NCBI RefSeq assembly: GCF_029212575.1
Contig: NZ_JARGPK010000056.1
Span: 124,001 to 188,000, forward strand
DNA: 64,000 nucleotides
Direction of reading: 5' to 3'
From: Antarcticimicrobium sp.
GTDB taxonomy: Bacteria; Pseudomonadota; Alphaproteobacteria; Rhodobacterales; Rhodobacteraceae
Under the pieces are notes generated by a model. The model did not search any database and was not told the origin of the DNA. It saw only the letters and a program-made list of their open reading frames with translations. This document shows, piece after piece, positions 58,750 through 64,000 of this stretch. A program made the position numbers and the translations under genes. Every line of letters starts with the position of its first letter. Position 1 is the stretch's first letter.

Positions 58750-58776
58750 ACAAAAGCCGCCCCGTCGGGGCGGCTT
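58750..58776 (-). terminator. terminator shared by rpsD and the AsnC-type gene
   Basis: AAGCCGCCCC (58754-58763) pairs perfectly with GGGGCGGCTT (58767-58776) around a three-base loop. The minus side is followed by TTTTG, so rpsD termination is likely strong; the plus side has no T run and would be weaker. It lies between the convergent genes. Confidence 0.85.
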
Positions 58777-58828
58777 CGCATGGTTTGGCAGAAAGATGCG
58801 GAAGGCCCGGAAAACCGGACCGCCCGGA

Positions 58829-59449
58829 TTAGTTCTGCGCGTAGAATTCGATGACCAGATGCGGTTCCATCATCACCGGATAAGGCACATCGCCAAGGTT
58901 GGGCATGCGCACGAAGGTCGCGGTCAATTTGGAGTGGTCGACGTCGATATAATCGGGCACGTCGCGCTCGGGCAGCTGGGTGGCTTCGAGGATCGCCGCC
59001 ATCTGCTTGGACTTCTCGCGGACCTCGACGACATCGCCCTCTTTCACGCGGTAAGAGGGGATGTTCACGCGCTTGCCGTTGACCAGCACATGGCCATGGT
59101 TCACGAACTGGCGCGCGGCAAAGACGGTGGGCACGAACTTGGCGCGGTAGACCACCGCGTCGAGGCGACGCTCCAGCAGGCCGACCAGGTTTTCACCGGT
59201 GTCGCCCTTGACCCGCTCGGCCTCGGCGAAGATGCGGCGGAACTGCTTTTCGGTCAGGTCGCCATAGTAGCCCTTGAGCTTCTGCTTGGCGCGCAGCTGG
59301 ATGCCGAAATCCGAAAGCTTGCCCTTGCGGCGCTGGCCGTGCTGGCCGGGGCCGTATTCGCGGCGGTTGACCGGCGACTTGGGGCGGCCCCAGATGTTTT
59401 CGCCCATGCGGCGGTCGATCTTGTACTTGGCAGACGTGCGTTTGGTCAC
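58829..59449 (-). CDS. rpsD: 30S ribosomal protein S4
   Basis: A 206-residue S4, a primary 16S rRNA binding protein. It starts [20 protein letters not shown], continues with the family segment [20 protein letters not shown], and holds the S4 RNA-binding domain near 95-160 ([20 protein letters not shown]). Length is normal. The start is GTG at 59449 behind AAGGAG. It stands alone, not with other ribosomal genes. Confidence 0.98.
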   Translation of the reverse strand: MTKRTSAKYKIDRRMGENIWGRPKSPVNRREYGPGQHGQRRKGKLSDFGIQLRAKQKLKGYYGDLTEKQFRRIFAEAERVKGDTGENLVGLLERRLDAVVYRAKFVPTVFAARQFVNHGHVLVNGKRVNIPSYRVKEGDVVEVREKSKQMAAILEATQLPERDVPDYIDVDHSKLTATFVRMPNLGDVPYPVMMEPHLVIEFYAQN

Positions 59450-59802
59450 GGCTGATCTCCTTCTGACGATGTGAAGGGCGTTGTCCTCTGGCCGGAGCCC
59501 GACAGGCGTCCCCTTGCGGGGGCCACCAACACCAATGAAGCCGCGCTTATATAGGCGGCGCGGGAGGAGTCAACAGCGGTCCGTCGGCTTTTCGTGATGC
59601 CGATGCACCCGTCTTCAGTTGCGGCCGCCTCCGCGCCGGACGCATGGCTGCTCAAAGGATCTCGGCGAACCGCCCCAGAGCGTGCCGGAGATGCGGTGGT
59701 CATCACCAACAGGATTGATAACCTTCGCCTGACATGGCAGGGGTTGAGGGTCGAGACGGCGGGGCACGGCGGGCGCCAGCGATGCAGGGCGGGTAGAAGT
59801 TT
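59450..59802. other. 353-base spacer between rpsD and a methyltransferase gene
   Basis: No gene is seen. It holds the rpsD leader (about 90 bases) and promoter, and the upstream region of the methyltransferase gene. Short open frames here lack family likeness. No RNA gene was recognised. Confidence 0.5.
59546..59573 (-). promoter_or_regulatory. candidate rpsD promoter
   Basis: On the minus strand TTGACT (59573-59568) is followed after 16 bases by TATAAG (59551-59546). It would start transcription about 90 bases before the rpsD GTG. The boxes fit sigma-70 consensus reasonably; no experiment is implied. Confidence 0.5.
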
Positions 59803-60720
59803 ATGGAACAAAGTACTTTTTCTGATCGAGCGTACAGGCTCAAGTTCCTGATTTGGGGCGCGCGGATGTTCGGACGTGTTACCGGCCGCGTGCCGGAGCG
59901 CACCACCTGGCCGCTGGTCTGGGGCGGTAGCCGACGCTATGCGCCCGACCGCTGGAAACAGCGGGACCGGGACTTTGAGCGCCGGGACTTCAGCTACGAG
60001 GACGCGGTGCAGTTCCTGCAAGCGTCCCTGCGCAAAGGCCCGGGCGTTATCCGGGGCAGTGCCAAGGACGTCGTACAGGGCAGCATGCCCAAGGAAGAAC
60101 TGGACTTCGTCGCGAAGTATCTGACCGGGCTGCGCAAGGAGGGGCGTCCGCTACGCGGCCTGCATATCGGCGATTTCGTCGGGCTGTCGCTGGCCCACCT
60201 GACCGATGCCGCGCGCAACGTTCACGCCGGGTCCGTCGTGATGAGCATCGACCCCAACGCGCCCCATCGCGGGATGGACAACCCCAAGGATCTCGTCACC
60301 GGCCTGATGGCGCGATACGACCTTCTGGACAACTGGCTACCGCTGACAGGGTTCACGCTGGAGCGCACCGGCATTGCCGACATCAGCAACAGAAACGCCG
60401 GAACCACGAAATTCGCCAGCTATTACGGTTTCGGCGCGGCGCATGTGCTGGCCAATCTCGCGAAGGTCGGCACCCGGTTCGATTTCGCGCTGATCGACGG
60501 CAACCACAACAGCGGATACCTGCGCCGGGAAATCGACAGGTTGTCCCGGCTGATCCGTCCCGGCGGCTTGCTTTTCCTCGACGATCTCGATGAACACTGG
60601 TCGGGTGTGACAGAGGTGTTCGACGGGCTCGACCACCGCCGATTCCAGCGACTGGCGCGGGGTGGCCGGGCCGGCGTCGTGCGGGTGCTGCGCGAGAAGG
60701 GACCGGGGCAGACCCCCTGA
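59803..60720 (+). CDS. class I SAM-dependent methyltransferase-like protein
   Basis: A 305-residue protein with a C-terminal methyltransferase-24-like domain. The segments LRGLHIGDFVGLSLAHLTD (SAM-binding region), VVMSIDPNAPHRG and FALIDGNHNSGYL then LIRPGGLLFLDDLDE are the expected core. The N-terminal 90 residues (FLIWGARMFGRVTGRVPERT) are basic and of unknown role. The target may be a sugar or lipid. It is convergent with the second Hint gene, with a strong hairpin region between. Confidence 0.75.
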   Translation: MEQSTFSDRAYRLKFLIWGARMFGRVTGRVPERTTWPLVWGGSRRYAPDRWKQRDRDFERRDFSYEDAVQFLQASLRKGPGVIRGSAKDVVQGSMPKEELDFVAKYLTGLRKEGRPLRGLHIGDFVGLSLAHLTDAARNVHAGSVVMSIDPNAPHRGMDNPKDLVTGLMARYDLLDNWLPLTGFTLERTGIADISNRNAGTTKFASYYGFGAAHVLANLAKVGTRFDFALIDGNHNSGYLRREIDRLSRLIRPGGLLFLDDLDEHWSGVTEVFDGLDHRRFQRLARGGRAGVVRVLREKGPGQTP

Positions 60721-60764
60721 TTTCCTGACAGTGCGATCCGGCGCCGGGGTGGCCGCCGATGGCC

Positions 60765-60780
60765 TGCCGGCGCGCCGGCA
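60765..60780. repeat. perfect 16-base palindrome
   Basis: TGCCGGCGCGCCGGCA at 60765-60780 is a perfect inverted repeat 45 bases after the methyltransferase stop, between two convergent genes. It may help termination, or be a protein binding site. Confidence 0.6.
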
Positions 60781-60802
60781 TGTGGCATTCCGCGCACGGC
60801 AC

Positions 60803-60825
60803 CCCCCGGCAAGGCGGGCCGGGGG
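60803..60825. terminator. possible hairpin terminator between convergent genes
   Basis: CCCCCGGC (60803-60810) pairs with GCCGGGGG (60818-60825) around a seven-base loop. It lies just before the 3' end of the convergent Hint gene at 60829. No T run is seen on either side, so termination would be weak or Rho-assisted. Confidence 0.4.
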
Positions 60826-60828
60826 CCT

Positions 60829-61893
60829 CTACGCCGCCTCGTGCATCAGGATCGCGGCCTCCGACCGGCTGAGGTTGCGCCGCGCGAAGGGGCCGTACAG
60901 ATGCGGATCGGCCTCCAGTTCCGGCAGATGCCCCGACAGGCGCGCGCGGTCGGCCGCGCCCAGCGTGCCCAGGTCGGCGTTGGCGGGGTGAAAGCTCTCG
61001 GTTTCCACGCCGTTCGCGGTCAGGATCTCGTGGTTGGGTAGCAGCAGGTGCACGTAAGTCACCTCGCGCACCGCGTGATCCTCGATCACCGTGGTGCCGT
61101 TGACGAGATCGCGCGCGGCCACCAGCACCTCGTCGGTATTGAACAGCGCCTGCGCCGCCCTTCCCCGCACCAGCATCCGGTGTTCGGGCGAGACCAGCAG
61201 CGACTGATCCGGGCGTTCGATCCCCAGCGCGCCGGCGCACAGGCGCACCGGGCGAAGCTGCGGCGTCACCTCCAGCCGCGCCCCGGTGATCCGCCGGCTG
61301 CCGATCCAGAGCACCGGCTGCGCGCCGCTGTCGCGGGTCTGCACCAGGTCGCCCTCGCGCAATTGCTCGACCGGGCGCACCCCCCGGGGCGTTTCCAGCC
61401 GGGTTCCGGGGGTGAAACAGATGACCCCGCCACGGGTCTCGTCCACCTGGCGCGGCGCCTGGTCGGACAGGCTATGGCGCACCACCCAAAGGTCGCTATG
61501 GCGCGGCGGCATCTCGTTCAGGAACATCAACAGCGGCCTGCGCCCCGGCCCGGCCTCGATCACCGTCACGCTATAGCTGCGCGCGCCGTCGGTGACGACG
61601 AAGAACCGCTCCATCAGCGGATCATCGACATCGACGACCGACAAGTCAGTGGTATTGCGCACCGCTGCACCTACGAGGCGCCGCACCGTGCGGGCCGCGC
61701 GTTTGCGTATCTCGGTCTCTCCGTCCGCCCCGCCCAGCCGCAACAGCCCGTTCGGCCCATCCACGCGCACGATATCGCCGCGCCAGGACCATGCCGCGCC
61801 CGTGTTGAGCGCCCTCACCGGCGGGTCATCGAGCCCGTCGATCTCTGTCTGCGACCAGGAAATGACGAACGTGCCACGAAAGCCCGTTTCCAT
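60829..61893 (-). CDS. Hint-domain protein with catalytic Cys intact
   Basis: A 354-residue protein. Residues 1-150 form an N-terminal region of unknown fold (METGFRGTFVISWSQTEIDG, RSYSVTVIEAGPGRRP). The Hint_2 domain begins at Cys159 in GGVICFTPGTRLETPRGVRP, with EQLREGDLVQTRDSGAQPVL and the histidine block SPEHRMLVRG, and ends with HEILTANGVETESFHPAN. Intein/Hedgehog-like self-cleavage would need this Cys, so the domain could be active. The start at ATG 61893 was preferred to a TTG at 61938. The 12707-13489 protein is a shorter Hint paralogue without the Cys. Convergent with the methyltransferase gene. The 298 bases upstream hold no gene. Confidence 0.82.
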   Translation of the reverse strand: METGFRGTFVISWSQTEIDGLDDPPVRALNTGAAWSWRGDIVRVDGPNGLLRLGGADGETEIRKRAARTVRRLVGAAVRNTTDLSVVDVDDPLMERFFVVTDGARSYSVTVIEAGPGRRPLLMFLNEMPPRHSDLWVVRHSLSDQAPRQVDETRGGVICFTPGTRLETPRGVRPVEQLREGDLVQTRDSGAQPVLWIGSRRITGARLEVTPQLRPVRLCAGALGIERPDQSLLVSPEHRMLVRGRAAQALFNTDEVLVAARDLVNGTTVIEDHAVREVTYVHLLLPNHEILTANGVETESFHPANADLGTLGAADRARLSGHLPELEADPHLYGPFARRNLSRSEAAILMHEAA

Positions 61894-62191
61894 TTGCCTG
61901 TTTGCCTGCCTTGCTCTTGTTTTTTTGAAGATTAACAAAACCGGCCCGACAAAGGAAGACCTTTTGATTTCCAGTGGTTAGATTGTATTCTTTATGTACC
62001 GGACGGACCGCGCGTCGAAATTATCCACAGCGTGCCGCCGGCTGAGCGAAAACCCGCTGCCCCGGAAAATCCAATGAAATCAAGGCCCCGGGAATCCAAG
62101 GCCGGTCAGCGCGCCGCGCCAGCAAAACCCGGGAAGGGCCATCGCCCCCCGGTCCCGAAACGCAGGCGGCTGTCACCCTGCCGGGTCGCGG

Positions 62192-62776
62192 TTACTGCGT
62201 CACCGTCAACCCCAGCATCCGCCAGACCTGCATGCCGCCACGGTAATAGTGGATCTTGTCGGCCGGGTAGCCCGCCTCGATCATCCGCCGCGCGGCGGCA
62301 GGCGACTGGCCGCACCACGGCCCGTTGCAGAACAGCGCCACCGGCCTGGCATTCTCGCAATCGAAGCCGTCGAAATCGATCTCGCAGCCCAGCTCGCCCA
62401 GCCGGTCGGCAGCCTCGGTATAGGGAATGTTGATCGCCCCGGGGATCGAGCCGCCCTCGAAATTGCTTCGCACCCGGCCATCGACAACCACCGCCTCCGG
62501 GTCCTGCAGCATCGCGATCAGCTCCAGCTCGCCGATGGTGGTCACCCCCTCGGCGGGCGCATGCGGCTGAATGCAGAACGGCGGACAGGCGCGCGAGGTC
62601 AGCGCCCAGTCGCCCGTCACCTTGTTATCGTTGTCCTGAATGCGCGAGATCGTGGCGCTGCCGCCCTCGGGCAACGGCACCGCCACCTCCATCACCTCCT
62701 TGGTGATCCCGACCGGATCGGCCATCGCAGGCGTCGCCAGCACCAACGCCGTCAGCATGGACAAAGCGGTTTTCAT
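62192..62776 (-). CDS. exported rhodanese-domain protein
   Basis: A 194-residue protein with a signal peptide (MKTALSMLTALVLATPAMAD). The C-terminal rhodanese domain has VVVDGRVRSNFEGGSIPGAI and the active-site Cys in ALFCNGPWCGQSP, with a second Cys four residues later. It may carry sulfur or handle redox groups in the periplasm. Extra Cys pairs (RACPPFCIQ) precede the domain. It lies 36 bases after the universal stress gene, likely in one transcript. Confidence 0.88.
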   Translation of the reverse strand: MKTALSMLTALVLATPAMADPVGITKEVMEVAVPLPEGGSATISRIQDNDNKVTGDWALTSRACPPFCIQPHAPAEGVTTIGELELIAMLQDPEAVVVDGRVRSNFEGGSIPGAINIPYTEAADRLGELGCEIDFDGFDCENARPVALFCNGPWCGQSPAAARRMIEAGYPADKIHYYRGGMQVWRMLGLTVTQ

Positions 62777-62812
62777 GACAATCTCCCTTTCTTGCCAGAT
62801 CCGAGACCCGGC

Positions 62813-63220
62813 TCAGCGCACAACGTGCACCGCGCATTGCGCGTGCCGCACCACCTGCGCCGCGGTCGAGCCCAGCAGCAGATCCTGCATCCCCGGCCGG
62901 TGCGAGGCGATGATGATCAGGTCCGGCTTGTTGATCTCGGCCCATTCCAGGATCGACCGGCCCGAATGCCCCTCGATCACCACGGCCCTGGCGTTCGGCA
63001 GCTTGGCCGCCATATCCTCCAGCTCCTGCTGGATCGCCTGGCGCGCCTCGGCCATGTAGTCCTCGGGCATGTAGGAAATCGCGTACCCCGGAATATGCTC
63101 GACCACGTGCAGCAGCGTCACCTGCGCCTCCGGCGTGCTCAGCATCTCGGCCAGCTTCATCGGCGCACTCACGTCGCGGTCGGCATCGAAGGACACCGGA
63201 ATCAGGATGTTGTGGTACAT
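62813..63220 (-). CDS. universal stress protein (UspA family)
   Basis: A 135-residue UspA-fold protein with the N-terminal HNILIPVSFDADRD and the ATP-type motif ASHRPGMQDLLLGSTAAQVV followed by RHAQCAVHVVR. It would bind ATP and aid survival under stress. The start at 63220 (MYHNILIP) fits the family; a 23-codon extension crosses the likely FNR box and is not coding. It is followed by the rhodanese gene. Confidence 0.93.
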   Translation of the reverse strand: MYHNILIPVSFDADRDVSAPMKLAEMLSTPEAQVTLLHVVEHIPGYAISYMPEDYMAEARQAIQQELEDMAAKLPNARAVVIEGHSGRSILEWAEINKPDLIIIASHRPGMQDLLLGSTAAQVVRHAQCAVHVVR

Positions 63221-63275
63221 GTTGTCTCTCCTCTGTACGTCCCGGGTACTCTGGACGCGCGGTCGGGGACCGGCC

Positions 63276-63289
63276 TTGATCCACATCAT
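63276..63289. promoter_or_regulatory. candidate FNR/FnrL binding site
   Basis: TTGATCCACATCAT matches the FNR consensus TTGAT-N4-ATCAA at nine of ten informative positions. It lies 56 bases upstream of the universal stress gene, a workable distance for activation in low oxygen. Universal stress genes are often under FNR-type control in this family. The site is visible; its use is inference. Confidence 0.6.
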
Positions 63290-63398
63290 TCCGGCACCCC
63301 GGCGACACCGCGCGCGCTGACCCGTCCCGACCCAGAGTATTGAAAACAGGCGGGATTGAAATCAAATTCATTCTCCGGCCCATCGGCACCGGCGCGCC

Positions 63399-63719
63399 TC
63401 AGCCAAAGGCCGCCGCCACCTCGTACATCACCGGCTCAAAGCTCTTGCACAGCTCGTTGATGGCGCGGTTGCGCTTGCGCATCTCAGGGGTGCGCAGCAT
63501 GGCCTGGAAATCCTCCCGCCGCGCCCACTGGGAATAATTGGCGATCCGCGTCTGGGCATCGTTCACATGCAACCCGGCGGCGATAAACCCGGGCTGATTC
63601 GAGATAAACTCGGCATAGGCAGCGGTCAGCGCATCCAGCAGGTCCTGACAGGTGCCCGGCGTCATCTCGAAGGTGGTGATGACAGTCTGAACACTGGCAT
63701 CCTTGGAAATTCTCGGCAT
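63399..63719 (-). CDS. antibiotic biosynthesis monooxygenase (ABM) domain protein
   Basis: A 106-residue ferredoxin-like ABM-fold protein: VQTVITTFEMTPGTCQDLLD, FISNQPGFIAAGLHVN and IANYSQWARREDFQAML. Members act as quinol monooxygenases or heme degraders, or have no known role. The start at 63719 follows AGGAGGAGA. It lies 29 bases after the ParA-like gene on the same strand. Confidence 0.85.
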   Translation of the reverse strand: MPRISKDASVQTVITTFEMTPGTCQDLLDALTAAYAEFISNQPGFIAAGLHVNDAQTRIANYSQWARREDFQAMLRTPEMRKRNRAINELCKSFEPVMYEVAAAFG

Positions 63720-63748
63720 GGTCTCCTCCTTCTCCGAAATCCAGCCTA

Positions 63749-64000
63749 TCACAGCCGATCAAGCGCCGTCTGCACCTCCTGCACCAGGCGCGTCACCTCG
63801 TCATGGGCCGGCCCTTTCGGCGCCTCCAGCGCCGCGCGCCCCTGCCCCAGCGTCTCGGCATAGACGACGCGGTTGGCCATCGCCGTTTCGGCAACCTCGG
63901 CCTCAAGCTCTCCGGCCTTCTCGGCCACGTCCGCGGACAGCCGCGTGCCCGGGCGCGCGCGGGTCATCACGATCATCGCCGGCACCTCCTCGCGGGTGGC
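63749..64000 (-). CDS. 3' end of a probable ParA-family ATPase gene, cut by the window edge
   Basis: The last 83 codons of a gene that runs off the right edge. The visible part includes EEVPAMIVMTRARPGTRLSA and ends LVQEVQTALDRL. The phrase IVMTRARPGTR resembles the strand after the P-loop core in ParA-type ATPases of roseobacters, so ParA is a reasonable guess. The nucleotide-binding motifs lie outside the window. The gene reads toward the ABM gene. Confidence 0.45.
   Translation of the reverse strand, partial: ATREEVPAMIVMTRARPGTRLSADVAEKAGELEAEVAETAMANRVVYAETLGQGRAALEAPKGPAHDEVTRLVQEVQTALDRL

Overview
The window is 64 kb of GC-rich alphaproteobacterial chromosome, best read as a member of the Rhodobacteraceae (Roseobacter group, Ruegeria-like). 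The evidence is an F1-only atpHAGDC operon without F0 genes, a CIRCE-controlled groESL, a fused ATP sulfurylase/APS kinase, family-typical proteins (UbiK, DUF1150, DUF1294, DUF2161, two Hint-domain proteins) and strong C/G at third codon positions. No rRNA, tRNA, CRISPR array, prophage or intact insertion sequence was recognised. Most of the window is dense core genome with many ATGA or TGATG stop/start overlaps.

Layout. 0-3.3 kb: a guanidinium-type SMR exporter with a possible guanidine-II riboswitch, an SLC13/RCK anion transporter and YebC. 3.3-7.9 kb: an AT-richer, decaying accessory stretch with a secreted 38-residue-repeat coiled-coil protein, a GST, remnants of a TRAP permease and a DUF1254/1214 gene, and an IS5-family transposase fragment. 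7.9-15.2 kb: a glycosyltransferase, UbiK, the translationally coupled lgt-midA-pgeF set, a small basic protein, a Hint protein lacking its usual Cys, an Lrp regulator and trxB. 15.3-18.9 kb: a membrane/2Fe-2S/nucleotide-cyclase fusion and sat-cysC. 18.9-31.5 kb: a GT10-like transferase, ibpA-like/DUF1150/phzF, purEK, a four-gene set ending in an orphan phnM, groESL, a DUF2161 nuclease-fold gene and Mn-dependent pyrophosphatase. 31.5-39 kb: DUF1294, a HAD hydrolase, a MaoC dehydratase, ribF, a YcgN-like gene, threonine aldolase, a hydrolase and isomerase pair, prs and an H-type lectin protein. 39-49.3 kb: the ATP synthase F1 operon, a methyltransferase, gloB, clpA and an M23 peptidase. 49.3-58.7 kb: an ExbB/MotA-like plus giant coiled-coil OmpA/MotB-like pair, ChaC, extensin, tyrC, hisC, and an aminotransferase divergent from an AsnC-type regulator. 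58.8-64 kb: rpsD, a methyltransferase, a second Hint protein, rhodanese and universal stress protein behind a possible FNR box, an ABM monooxygenase and the 3' end of a probable ParA.

Working together: much of the window serves energy and redox (F1-ATPase, pyrophosphatase, thioredoxin reductase, redox-sensor cyclase), proteostasis (GroESL, Hsp20, ClpA), nucleotide and cofactor supply (purEK, prs, ribF, sat-cysC) and the cell envelope (lgt, PgeF, M23, MotA/MotB-like pair, extensin). The most unusual items are the 38-residue-repeat secreted protein, the proton-channel pair with about 690 residues of coiled coil between membrane anchor and OmpA domain, and the cytochrome-b-like/ferredoxin/cyclase fusion.
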